NCBI GenBank assembly: GCA_015680685.1
Contig: MNCI01025409.1
Coordinates: 840,123 to 904,122 of the forward strand
DNA: 64,000 nt
Source: Gnetum montanum
Lineage: Eukaryota; Streptophyta; Gnetopsida; Gnetales; Gnetaceae
Direction of reading: 5' to 3'
The notes under the pieces were generated by a model. That model saw only the letters and a list, made by a program, of their open reading frames with translations, made no database searches and had not been told where the DNA came from. A program made the position numbers and the translations under genes. Every line of letters begins with the position of its first letter. The first letter of the stretch is position 1. Below are positions 23,701 through 35,621 of the stretch, piece by piece.

Positions 23701-25289
23701 TTTTGAGGTTGATCTTTCCCTCCATCAGTTTCATTATCAACTTGTTCTACAGCTTGAAACACCTCAAAGAAAATTTCAATTATAAAAAAGGAAGCCTTGT
23801 GGCCAAAGTTTGTCATGTAAGTTTGATCAAATTCAAAGGCAAAAATACATGCATTGAATTCCCTTCAAAAAAAGTCATCTTATAGCCCTCTTTTTGTCAA
23901 AATCTCGAAGCATTCTTGTTTTGTAAAGTGTAATTCATGGTATAGGACATGAAAATTGCAATGAATTATGCTAGAATAACTTAATTAACGTTGACAATGT
24001 AAAAACTGCTGGTATTCATGGTGGAAGGCCCAAAAATGTTGTAGTAAAAAATGCTACAGTTTTGGATCATAAAAAGTGTCAAAAATGTTATGTATTATGC
24101 TCGGAAACTTGCCCAAGCCAAGTGAACATGGAAATAGCAAACCATAGCCTATTTAAGTTAGAATTGACTTCATTTTTTGGAACTTTTAGATCATTCACTC
24201 GAGAATTTTGGAGCATAGCAAAGATCTAAAAGCCTTAAGCCATTTCTTAGCACTGATTATGAAGAACATCAAGAGCTTGTTATAGCCTACAAATCAAGCA
24301 AGCCAGACATGTTTTGGAAGGACTTTGGAACACACACCATCCATCCACATGTCAGATCTTCAACAATGATTTCACAAGAATGTGCACAACATTTGCATAT
24401 CTATACTCTCTCACTTTGTATTTTCCTATTAATTCAATACAAAATTTGTAGTTGTTTTGGCCATATTTTTTTTTGCATATTTTCTACATTATCTCTCTAT
24501 TTGTTCTCAAATCCAACATTGAATCTAGTATTTACATGTTTCTATCCATTTTCATTTGGTAATAGACTATCAAGTCCCTAGGTGATTAACAAGACCACCT
24601 AAGGTACCTTAGCTCCTTTTTGAGGCTTATGAATCTTGACATAAAACTACTTCATGCAAATCAATTCAATTTCCAACATTGAATTTTTCTATCACTACAA
24701 TTTTTTGGTTCTAGAAGGAGGGCCTCCATCCATTTTCTTTGTCCAAACCCAATCATAGTTGTTGTTTGAACATTTTTTGCTAACCACACCCAAGGTATTT
24801 AGTGTAAAAGTATTATTTTTAAGCAATTTTCAACACCAACATTTTTTAGCCTTAGCATTTTTATTCATGGTTCCCCTACATTAGTGTTTTCTTTTGGCCA
24901 TAAATATATCTTGTCTTGTGAAATCCTACAAAAACACTGATTTTGGAAATTTCTAGACATCCCATCATTGCCTTAAAAATGTTGTGTTTAATACTATGTT
25001 TAATATGTTGTTGTTACAATTACATTATTTTACTTTCCTATTTTTGCATTTACAGTTACAATTATAGTTAAGGTTATAGTTTCATTTTAAGTTGTTCCAA
25101 CTTTAGCCTACACCACATTTATCTAATCCCTAAGCTCTATACTATTTTATGCCTTTTGTGTTGAATGTATTGCCACATATCATCATTGACATGGACTTAA
25201 ACTAGAAATTTGTCTGTATTTATGATCCTAAAGATGTAGCCATTGTGAAGTGTGGGCAATCTCTTAGGCTTGTAAAATGAAACCTAGTG
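23701..25289. other. Unassigned; possibly 5' LTR and leader of element E
   Basis: No supportable gene. It contains repeated AAAAATGTTG/AAAAATGCT words (24030-24110), a TATTTAAG box at about 24149, and no clear primer site. The word style resembles 36050-37240, which lies downstream of element E, so the two may be decayed LTRs of E; I could not align ends. Confidence 0.3.
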
Positions 25290-28200
25290 CACATGAACAT
25301 TAATGAAGAAAATTAAAATTTTATTTGTGCAAATATTCATGCTACTTTACACATCTCATGTAAGGAGTTGGAGTCCAAATGCTAGTATGAGATAATCTAT
25401 AGGAATGGGAAGGAGTGCATTCCCTCTCCCTATGACCACATTGAACTATCAAAGATTTATATCCACATGTTAGCATAATTGGTGGATGCTAATGATGAGG
25501 TCATAGCAAGTGAGAAAGCCAATTTAGAACATCAAGATGAGTTTAGGAATTATTACAAGACTAATACCCACTTAGGGAATATTTTACAATGATCTGTCCC
25601 TGAAATAACCATGTTCAATTCTATGCCACATATTTCTATAATAAATCAAGCAACTCTTGTGACCTTCATGAGCTAAGCATCTCAACATGCTTCCTTGTTT
25701 ACTTCCCTATTTAACTTAATGCCTTTTGTTATAATATCCTAGCCTCTACCAATCACTCCTGTGACCACAAACCTTTATAGTTTCGGCTAGTCCTTCTTCG
25801 AGGCCTTGGATTCTGCATGTTTCACACAACCTATTTGTGCCAATACTTCTTTTATTCCTCATATTATAGTGCAAACATATTTTCCATGTTCAATCCTTTC
25901 ACAACGGTAGTCACACAACCCTTACAGTTCATATCATTGCCTATTTCACAGCCATAGCCACAAACTATTCAACAACCAATGCAACCTGTAGAAGCATCAC
26001 ATGACCTGGATCAAGCCTTCCAACTAATTCAGAACCTTACTTAGAAGTTGCACAAAATTAAAGCCAATACAACCCAAATAGTAAAATTCATGGACTTTTA
26101 CCAAGATGATCCTATTCATCCAACTATCCTTCAAATCACATTAACTACAGGCATCTTGATTCCCCATTTCACCAAGTATAATGGTGAGGATGACTCTAAT
26201 GCATGTCTTATGACATTTTTCTTAAAATTCCTTCTATTGAAAGCTTGGCCTCACATCATACTATGCATCTTCCCTATGTTTTTGATAGGAAAATCCTTAT
26301 ATTGGTATCATATGTTACCTAGAGGTTTTATCTCCTCTTTCTATGACTTGCTATCTTAGTTTGTCAACCAATTCAAGTATAACTTAAAGCCTAATACAAT
26401 GTTAAACTAGCTCATGAAAGTGAGATAGGAACTCCTTGAACCTATCCAAAAGTTCATGCAAAGATGGAATGAAACCCTCAATGAAATTCTCAAGCCCATC
26501 TTTAAAACTCACATTATGACCATCTTTAAGGGAGTGGTTAAGACTTTATCAAGTTAAAATTGTATTACCTAGATCCTCGATCACTCAATCAAGACTTTTC
26601 CTAGATTAAAAACATAGAAGATGTTGCATAAACTAGTAACAACCCAACATACATAGCCTACAAGAACCAACATATGAAGAGGAATAAGGATAAAGGTAAA
26701 CAAACACATATAGTTGTAGCCATAATAGCCAAAGATTTGAAAATGATAGAGAGGCCAAGGACTTCATAGCTAAATGCTCCTACTACTTCATGTCAACCAT
26801 CAACTTCTGATGCTACTAGTACCTCTAATCCCTTGAAGCTCAACTTTGAATGTAAGAATCATTTCAAGTACACCAAATTACCAATGAAACCTTCTGAGCT
26901 TCTTGAACAATTACTTAAAAATAGCCATATCCAACATAAGAAATTACTTCAGAACACTTGTAAGAGACATGATCATCTTTATGAGATTACTAGAGATCCA
27001 ATCATAACTACAAAAGATGATTCACAACTACCAAAGTACTTCAATCTTGACCAATTTTGCCACTATCATCAATTGCCTGGCCATGATACTGATTTTTTCT
27101 TGGCCTTAAAAGATGACCTATAGAAAATGATTGGTAGTGGAGAATTGATTCTAGATGGACCCAACGCTAGTAACAATCTTACATGATTATCACATTCAAT
27201 TTTCCTAATAAACATAAATTTTTTAGAAGCCATTTGTAGTTAGGATACCTCCTCATCATGATCAAGCTTCAACTTCCACAAGTTCAAGAACCCACTTTGT
27301 TATAAGGGTAGCATCACTTGCACCTCCCAAAGAATTCTTCATCATTAGAGTTCCTCCTCCCACCACTGATAATCTTGTAGTCCATGTTGACTAGCATTCA
27401 CTTGTAGTGGTCAATGCATCAACATCCTCCTAGCTAGATAATAAGAAATCACTAGCGAAACAACAAAAACCATCATCTCCTTAACCTAAGGTTAAGAAGA
27501 GTAGTCAACCAAAGGTATGGAAAGAAGTAGGTCCACCGAAATCTACTCTAATCTCAGTTGTACCCATGAATCCTACTACTCAAACCATGTCAACTAGCCA
27601 GCCCAAAGAGAATCACAAATAACCAATGCTTAAACATGAAGTCAAAATCCTAGGTAAGATGGAGGAATTAAAAGCCAAAAAAATGGAGAAAACATCTACC
27701 AATGACAAAGACTTCCTCACTACCATAGAACATGTGAAAATTTTACTAAAGCAAAAAAATACTTCACTATGCCTTTGATATTTAATTATGATCTCTTTTG
27801 GTCATCATGAATCCTTAGTTAAAATGTTGACATCTATTCCTATGAGCAAAGAATTAATTTCCAACAAAGTGTCTATCCACTCTATTATCATGCCACCTCC
27901 ACTCAAGGAAGAATTGAAACAAAATGCCTTGACATTTTACGATATTGAGGTTAAAACCAATCTACAAGGTGGTGAAGTGTTGCATGCCCTTATTTTTATA
28001 ACCATACAAGTTGACCAATACAAAGTGCATCATGTACATTTGGATGATGGAGTAGCCATGAATGTCATCCCTTTGTCCATTGTCAAATAGTTAGTCCTAG
28101 TTGAAATAATTCAAAACACTTTTACTTTACCACTCAATTTTTTTAATGGATCACAAGTGGCAATAAGAGGATCTATTTCATTATACTCTTTGGTTGGGAA

Positions 28201-28340
28201 ATAGTTCCTCACATATTATAACTTCCTAGTTGTTCAAGAGACATTAGGCTTCAACTTAATTCTAGAACAATCATGGTTGGCTAAGTTGAGAGCAGTTTCA
28301 TCACCTATTCACCAAGAGATTCAGCTACCTTATGAGGGAG
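25290..28340 (+). pseudogene. gag-protease remnant of element E (Tat-like Ty3/gypsy), part before the B insertion
   Basis: A capsid-like segment at 26140-26400 reads IPHFTKYNGEDDSNACLM and IGKSLYWYHMLP. A separate protease segment at 27790-28340 contains VHLDDGVAMNVIPLSIV (active-site D in LDDG, often DTG or DGG in this group), then FFNGSQVAIRGSISL and LGFNLILEQSWL. This is the pattern of Tat-type aspartic proteases. Many stops and several frameshifts. It continues at 34918 after removal of element B. The N-terminal edge is approximate. Confidence 0.7.
28336..28340 (+). repeat. Target site duplication of element B, left copy
   Basis: GGGAG, repeated exactly at 34918-34922 on the other side of element B. 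Confidence 0.9.
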
Positions 28341-29198
28341 TGATGAGTGGCGAGATACCCCTACACTCAACCATATGAATATGAGCGTAGCATGTGCAAT
28401 CCGGTCGAACTCTATAGACTAAGTGCCTACACACCCATGGAACACTTAGGGTTAATCATTCGTTGTCTTCCCAGGCTTTCTTGTAGTTGTCATGGTGTAT
28501 GGTTAAGTAAGTCTGAGGTATATGATTTTTATAGCTTTTTATGTTTTTGTCTCCTATGCTAATAAGGTAAAAGGTTGAGAAACTAATTACTAACTCTAAC
28601 TAATGAACTAAGTCTAAATTACCTAGCGTCAGCATCCATTCCCACTTACTGTACACACCCTAAACTAATGCAACCATGGCTACCAAGTGCTAGTCGTTGT
28701 TAGGATCACCACACGTTACACACGTGCTCGAAGTGGTCGTACTGAGGCACTTAACTAGGAGAGAAGGGTTGAGAGAGAAAGAAGTAAATAACAAATAATA
28801 AATAAATAATAATGAATAATAGTAAATAAAATCCTAATTAGCCTATTCCATGCACTGCAAGGTTTATCCAAGAAGCTCGTCTTTATTGCCATACATAAAC
28901 TTGTGTTCAGGTACAATGTTTGCTCGAATAAAGATCCATTCACTTTAGGACTCCTACTGTAGGCACATGGAAAATATTCTATCTCTGGAGTGATCAATCT
29001 GCCAGAGTTTCCCTACTGTCTAGCCTAGGATGAGGAAACAAGGGAGAGCTGCCTCTTATTTATAGATATGATGGTGCACTGCGATATCGCGTATGCGATA
29101 TCGTGGGGGAGGATGTGATATCGCGTACGCGATATCACGAGGGATGTAATATTGCAACTACTGCAATATCACAGCCCATGTGATATCGTGTCCCATCA
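28341..29198 (-). repeat. 3' LTR of element B
   Basis: 858 bp, plus-strand ends TGATGAGTGG...TCCCATCA. The minus-strand TATA box is at 29057-29064. A palindrome cluster fills 29085-29190 and includes a perfect 24-bp palindrome at 29115-29138 centred on CGCGTACGCG. Confidence 0.9.
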
Positions 29199-29213
29199 TG
29201 CCCCCATGACTAA
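29199..29213 (-). promoter_or_regulatory. Terminal polypurine tract of element B
   Basis: The minus strand reads TTAGTCATGGGGGCA directly before the LTR start TGATGGGACA. This is the cleanest copy of the motif in the window. Confidence 0.75.
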
Positions 29214-29727
29214 ATGAAAACTCATCATCGAGTTCATTATAATAATATCAGGAAGGTATGGGATTATTGACTCAAAGGAAACTAATGGGATGACATGTGA
29301 ATGGATCATCATTACAAGACACAAAAAAACTGGTGTTCAGGAAAACAAGGGTGAACACCTTATTACATTGACATCAGGCTTCATTTGGCAGCTAAGAGAA
29401 AAGAGAAGAGAGAAAGAAGTGTTGCTACTGCCAACGCCAAGATTACGCCTTTCGTTGTCCATCGGGAAGCACACCATCAGTCTTGCTCCTTGCATAGCTA
29501 CTTCTAGTACTACTCCATTCCAAATGTTCCTTCCAGATCCCCACCGTTGTTGCATGATTTCCATCTGCACACACAACACAATCTTTTATTAGCAAGGGTA
29601 AATGAATCATCATGTAATTAATACTTTGCTTCGGTGNAATGCATGTTTATATGGGAATGAACAAAGTAAAAATAATTGCAAAAATGTTAGGGAAAATAAT
29701 TTAACTAATGCCCCAAATAGGAATTTT

Positions 29728-29797
29728 AGTGGGTCCTCCCCAAAGCAAGCTCATGCCCTTAATGCCCTGACAAACCCACATTCAAAGAGTTCGTAGG
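29728..29797 (-). other. 70-bp conserved noncoding block, copy in element B
   Basis: The minus strand runs from CCTACGAACTCTTTGAATG to GCTTTGGGGAGGACCCACT. It is close to the A copy and the same length as those in C and D. Confidence 0.8.
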
Positions 29798-30721
29798 CTC
29801 TGAGAATGTCATGTGGAACAAGAGTTAAAGCCTTAACCACAAGAATTTACCAAAAGGAAAACAATCTATCTACCAAAATATACACTAATGATACAACCAG
29901 AAATGAGGTGAACAATGGAGAGAAGGATGGAGAGAAGAGAATGGAATGGAATCCCAAGAACAAGGTGGTGTACAGCCCCTTGTGTGTTTCATGATTAATG
30001 TGACTTGGAAAATCTCATTTCAACTCCAACCTCAAACCAACCACATCCAGTGACTTTGCATCAATGCATCTGGTTAATCCATCCCCTTGAATAACAAGAA
30101 TGCTTCCCCCAAGAGTCACCACCATTCTGATGAAACAAGGAGGAGAGAATAGGATGTGAGAAGGGCCTTAGTTAGAGGAAACATTTTTGGTTCCATAACT
30201 AGTGCTTGTAGCCCAAAGAATTATTTTGTCTAAGGGGTGTGCTTTGAAATCTCACTTTTTTTTGTGTTTTGTGTTTTTATGTGTGAGAACCACACCATGC
30301 AAAGACTTTGTTATTTTTATTGCTCAACTTCCCAAAAGAAGAAAACATCCAAGCACCCAAGAGAATGGCCAACACAAAAACATCAAGTTCCCTTGAATTC
30401 AAACCCTTGTCAAACCCTAAGTCCTTCCTTAGTTTGAGAAGTGCCCAGTCCCTGGTTCGTTAAATTTGTTATTAGAAAGGGATTGTACATTTCCAAGCCG
30501 AGAGAGACCATAGAAACTGGTGGATGGATGGATGAAGTGAACTAATTGCCTGCCATATCAAAAGAAACATACCTTAGTATCAACATCATGACTTAAAGGT
30601 AAAAACCAAACATTAGCAATCAATATGAAAATAGTTCATACCATCGAAAAGAACACTTATTGGGTGACAAACTTACAAGGTGGATCACACACGCATGCGC
30701 ACACACAAAAAATGAAAAAGT

Positions 30722-30987
30722 ATAACGATGTTGTAAAAAAAAAATAAGAAAAGTTAAAGAAATGTATAAAAAAAACAAGAAGAGTTAAACAAGTGTGTAA
30801 AACAAAAACAAGAAAAGTTAAAGAAATTTGTAAAACAAAAATGTGTAAGAAAAAAATGTGTAAACAAAAACGTGTAAAACAAAAACTTGTAAAACAAAAA
30901 TGTGCGAAAAAAATGTGTAAAACAAAAACTAAAAAGAACTGAGGGCCTCCAATGATTAGCATAGGTGGCCATCTCCCCCATGATTGA
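30722..30987 (-). repeat. T-rich minisatellite with internal polypurine tract of element B
   Basis: On the minus strand CAATCATGGGGGAGATGGCC (30972-30990) leads into about 14 units of a 13-16 bp word such as TTTTTGTTTTACACA. The array is longer than in A. Confidence 0.8.
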
Positions 30988-31084
30988 ATTGCAAGGAAGA
31001 GATCTGAAATAATGAGTGTCTATTTGAATTTCGTAAAAGTGTCCAACTTCTTCCCACTGATGTTCTCAGATTAAGGGGTGGAAG

Positions 31085-33971
31085 TTAGCGACGCTCATAC
31101 TCCAATGTATCTATGCCTCCATTATTAACATGAGTTGTTTCCTCAGTTCGTTCCATGCATATTGGATTGCTCTTTCTAGTAGCTGTCAACCACAGGTTGT
31201 CCACTACTTGTGTGGTTGCTACATACAAGCACCTTTGAATTTGTGTTTCTTGGACACACAGATTACATGGAAGAGCTGCTGAAAATTCTTCCATGTCATC
31301 TCCCTCTGAGTCACTATATGTGATACAAGGAACTTTCTTCATCTCGATCTTTCCATATATGTTTATCTTAGATATCTGCAAGGAAAGATCGCGGATCCCT
31401 AGGTACGCATCTACTGTACTCAGCCATGGCCTTCCCATTATAATTGGGAAGCCCCTGTCATTATTGTTAACCTCAATCACCAGGAAATCGGCTAGGTATG
31501 ACCACCCACACACAGTGGTAATGATGTCCTCCACCAATCCCAAGGGAATGGTGATGGACTGGTCAGCCAGCTCTAGTTGGATGTTGCTCTTCTTAAGTTG
31601 GGGTAGGTTCCAAGCTTGATACATTTCTTGTGATATTAAATTGACTCTGGAACTTGAGTCAAGAAGAGCCTTATGTGGTTTGTTCTTGGTGATTTGTAAA
31701 TAGATTAAGGGGCTCCCAGGGTTAGATAGCTTCCTGGGAAGAAGGCCTACCTTGATCCAGTCGGTTACGGTATGCGTTAACATAACCGTATGCGTACAGC
31801 TCTGTTGTTGGACTAAAGGGTGCTCTGAAGTTTTAGATGGTGGAGGAGTGTACATGGGCTCAACTGCTTGTTGTTGTGAGAGTTTGTCTAGGATTTTGGT
31901 TCTGAAGAAAGGTATTCTCTTTTCACGGTTGTTAGAATTAGCAACGGGTTGAATTTTTATAGCCCTCGTAGTGTTGCGTTGCTATAGTTGAGTGGGAAGT
32001 TTCCCTTGCATTGTTGGAGCAGGTGGTATGGGAACTAATGTGTGTGAGAGGTGGATGGATTTGGAGGATGGTATGGGTGTGGAGTATCTCCCAAAGGAGA
32101 AGGANACCAGACTCCTATAGATGTGAGATGATTAGACAACATCCCTTGGGATGATCATAATGGCAGATCTTACATCCACCGTCATCGTCTGTGTCTAAAT
32201 CCATAACTTCATCGGAGATAGTAATTTCCCCCTTACCCTTGTTATGTGCAAGGCCTGAATTTCTCTGCTTTGTCTTACCTTTTTCACTACTTGATTCCTC
32301 CTTAGACTCCTCTACAATTTTCAAGACAGTTTCAAGTCTGGATTCTAAGGAATCCCACAATTGATCCATCTTAGCTGATACTTCTATTGTTAGTTTTTGA
32401 ATTGGTAAGGTTTTTCTATTCACCAACTCTTCGAGTGATGACTCATCCTCTTCCCCCTTCTTCCGAATGGAGGGATCATGGTTGTATTCTTCCACACTCT
32501 CTCTTTTTCATAGCTCACCTTCTTCTTTTGCTACTTGTTCCAACAAGCGATGAACTTCATGGGCTCTAAGTTCTGATAGTCTCCCTTGGGCATAAGTCCC
32601 AAGGGTTCTTCTACTTTCATGCCTTAGCCCATCCACTATGTGGCAGAGTTGATCCCGCTATGCATAACCATGGCCTAGGCAATGATATAACAATGCATAG
32701 TAGTGGCCCATGGCAGCATCCAAGGGTTCATGAGTACCTTGCTTCCATCCTTGGATCTTCTTACGCAAGTTAGACACTCTGGAGTACGTCTGATACTTAT
32801 GGTTGAAGAGTTCTAACATTGTACTCCACCTCCTAATGGTTTCTGGTTCTAAGGACCGATACCAACTCTCTGCTTCCTTAATTAGTATCCTGGGAAACAA
32901 ATTTAGTTTCTGCCACTCGTTCTCTATGTTCTGCAAGGCACAGGCATCATGGAATGCCTGTAAATGATGCTATGGATTAGCGTTGTATCCCCCCTCAAAT
33001 CATGGGATATTTTTCATGTCTAAATGCTTGATCCAACTACCTTTTAAATGCCTTGTTGGAATTCTTACTGCCTATGTTATATTGAGCATACTTTGGGTGG
33101 CAATTAGGGGTTCATCATGATCATCTCTTTCATGACATCTATGATGTCTTCGTTGTTTCCTACTTTCCCTTCGTTTATGCCCTTGTCCTCTCTCTCGACT
33201 CTCTCATCGAGGTCTCTCATTTTGTCTACCTCTATCCTCACCGTTATGCTCTTTATGATTACGCCCAAAGGTGGAAGGAGAGGGTGAATGATGTGAAGAA
33301 GGGGAAGAAGAAGGAGAACCATCACCATGACAATGTTTCCTACCTTCTCTTCTATGGTTTTAGCCCTGATCGTGATGACGATCTAAGTGCCCATCCTTGT
33401 TATATGTTGTTGTTCCCTCAGTGAATAGCTGGTGTTCATGGGGATCAGAACCAGGGTTGTGTATCATGGATCATAGGTTCTGATACCCCACTTCCTCACT
33501 ATCGTTAGGAGGGGGATCATCTTTCAATAGAGAACCCATTATGAGTGGTTCACCATCTTTGATTTTACTTAGGACGTGCGAGACCTCTTTGCCCTTCAAT
33601 AGTGTATGTTGGCTCTCCTGCCTTGATTCCCTCATACGTTGTGTGCCTGTGGAATGATAATCCCTTGTATCAAAGTCACCTATAATGTATTCAGCATAGA
33701 GCTAAGTCATGCCAATCTATGTCAAAGCACGGAGGAGCATGTTGGGGACTGATCAATCTAGAGGTAACATGATGTTACCTTGCAAATCTCTCCATTGCAG
33801 CTGTTCATCTTGATGGAGGATAAAGGTAAAGTTTGGAATATACTCATCGGGATGAGTATATACCACTCGGTATTGTTGAGGAGTTGGCGGATTTAGGTTA
33901 TGTGTTTTTAATTTCTAAATGCTCTTTGTATTATCCCTAGGTGATGAGTTGCTTTTGTTAGAAGAAGACAT
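31085..33971 (-). pseudogene. gag-protease polyprotein of element B
   Basis: Start ATG at 33971 with the N terminus MSSSNKSNSSPRDNTK, like element A. It has a His/Ser/Pro-rich tail, capsid-like part at 32990-32600 (FHDACALQNIENEW, ETIRRWSTMLELF), and the knuckle GGCKICHYDHPKGCC at 32180-32136. The retropepsin-like domain at 31690-31380 carries LLDSSSRVNLIS, so the active-site Gly after Asp is lost compared with DLGS in A. IIMGRPWLSTV is kept. The gag part is one frame with a few point stops. A frame change before the protease coincides with the ambiguous base at 32105 and may be a sequencing fault. Confidence 0.85.
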
Positions 33972-34090
33972 TGTTATTTATCGGTGTACTAATTATCGTT
34001 ATATAAATTTTTCTTTAATTAACCCAAAGGTTCATTTAGGCTCCCAACGATGTGAGTGATATCCTATGTTCTATTCAGCACACAAACACT

Positions 34091-34112
34091 TAGTTCCCGG
34101 CAACGGCGCCAA
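34091..34112 (-). other. Intact primer binding site of element B (tRNA-Asp type)
   Basis: The minus strand reads TTGGCGCCGTTGCCGGGAAC directly after the LTR end CACTCATCA. This is the classic Athila/Tat primer site. Confidence 0.88.
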
Positions 34113-34917
34113 TGATGAGTGGCAAGATACCCCTACACTCAACCATACAAATACGAGCGTAGCATGTGCGATCTGGTCGAACTCCGCAGACTAAGTGCCT
34201 ACACACCCATGGAACACTTAGGGTTAATCATTCGTTGTCTTCCCAAACTTACTTGTAGTTGTCACAGTGTATGGTTAAGTAAGTCTAAGGTATATGATTT
34301 TTATAGCTTTTTATGTTTTTGTCTCCTATGCTAACAAGGTAAAGGGTTGAGAAACTAATTACTAACTCTAACTAATGAACTAAGTCTAAATTACCTAGCA
34401 TCAGCATCTGTTCCCACTTATCGTACACACCCTAAACTGATGTAACCATGGCTACGAAACGCTAGTCGTTGCTAGGATCACCACGCGTAACGCATGTGCT
34501 CGAAGTGTTCATACTGAGGCACTTAACTAGGAGAGAAGGGTTGAGAGAAAGCAGTAAATAATAGATAATAAATAACAAATAATAAATAACAGTAAATAAA
34601 ATCCTAATTAGCCTATTCCATGCACTGCAAGGTTTATCCAAGAAGCTCGTCTTTATTTCCGTACACAAACTTGTGTTCAGGTACAATGTTTGCTCGAATA
34701 AAGATCCGTTCACTTTAGGACTCCTACTGTGGGCACATGGAAAATATTCTATCTCTGGAGTGATCAATCTACTAGAGTTTCCCTACTGTCTAGCCTAGGA
34801 TGAGGAAACAAGGCAGAGCTGTCTCTTATTTATAGATATGATGGCATAGCGTAATATCGCGTACACGATATCGCGAGGGATGTGATATTGTGACGGCCGC
34901 GATATCGCATCCCATCA
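34113..34917 (-). repeat. 5' LTR of element B
   Basis: 805 bp, TGATGAGTGG...TCCCATCA on the plus strand. TATA box on the minus strand at 34827-34834. The palindrome cluster at 34849-34912 is shorter than in the 3' LTR. Confidence 0.9.
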
Positions 34918-34922
34918 GGGAG
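34918..34922 (+). repeat. Target site duplication of element B, right copy
   Basis: GGGAG, identical to 28336-28340. Confidence 0.9.
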
Positions 34923-35160
34923 GTAAAATCATTATTCATGAAGATAATAGAATTTCCTTATCCATCAATAATGTTGAAATTCAACAAGGATCTAAGATGG
35001 AGATCGAAGAAGAAACTCCCATGACCAGTAGCAAAATCAATGATCATAATGAAACCATCAAAGCTAAAACCAATCACACTAAAGCCTTGAATGAGTCTTG
35101 AAAGGAACTCCCATTTATCATTATCAATGAAGGCAATGGAGAGTATAAAATCATGTAAGA
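34923..35160 (+). pseudogene. gag-protease remnant of element E, part after the B insertion
   Basis: It continues the E frame: GKIIIHEDNRISLSINNVEI and on to the stop near 35156, with one earlier stop. No RT follows, so E also appears to have been gag-protease only, or its pol was lost. Confidence 0.6.
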
Positions 35161-35621
35161 AAATTCTTACCAGTTTCCTATTCTATCAAATATCAAGAAA
35201 CAATTACACAATTAATGTGGGCTTTCTTTCTTTCCTTTCTACATACTTTATGAACTATTTACTTTATTACATTATTTGCAGTTTTCACTTTAATGGTTAT
35301 GCCTTATTTTACAATTTCCATCTTGTTATATTACATTATCAATTTTTAATTTGTAGCCTTGTCTTTTACTATTTTTTTAACTTGTAGCTTAATTATGTAG
35401 CTAAATAGCAGCATGAGAACTAAAATTGAAATATAGCATCATGTGGCCAAACATAGCCAGGTAGACCATAACCATAGTCACAGTTACATAGTGTAACAAA
35501 ATAGACTATACGTAGTCTCTAAAATCATAAGTGGAGCAACAAATTAATAGCCATAACAACTTCAAATGACAACACATCATCATCATCAACTTATATTCAA
35601 CTAAGGGAGGATGAGGGGGAA
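35161..35621 (+). other. 3' noncoding region and polypurine tract of element E
   Basis: AT-rich, no gene. It ends in AAGGGAGGATGAGGGGGA (35603-35620), a good polypurine tract, directly before TGTTGTTAGAGCC. Confidence 0.55.

Larger units (their letters stand above)
29214..31084 (-). other. 3' noncoding region of element B
   Basis: No supportable gene. It holds the 70-bp block (29728-29797), the counterpart of the A sequence around its N gap, a T-rich minisatellite (30722-30930) and the internal polypurine tract (30972-30987). Confidence 0.7.
28341..34917 (-). mobile_element. Element B: complete minus-strand gag-protease-only Ty3/gypsy LTR retrotransposon nested in element E
   Basis: It is a sister copy of element A in the opposite direction: both LTRs, an intact primer site, gag-protease frame, internal and terminal polypurine tracts, T-rich minisatellite, shared 70-bp block and a GGGAG duplication. 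It interrupts the protease region of E; removing B and one GGGAG restores the E frame (reading ...LPYEGGKIIIHED). There is no RT, RNase H or integrase. B keeps more CpG sites than A, so it is probably younger. Confidence 0.9.

Noticed and set aside
30657-30981. Phe-rich minus-strand frames of 75-101 codons in element B
   Set aside because: They are translations of the T-rich minisatellite.
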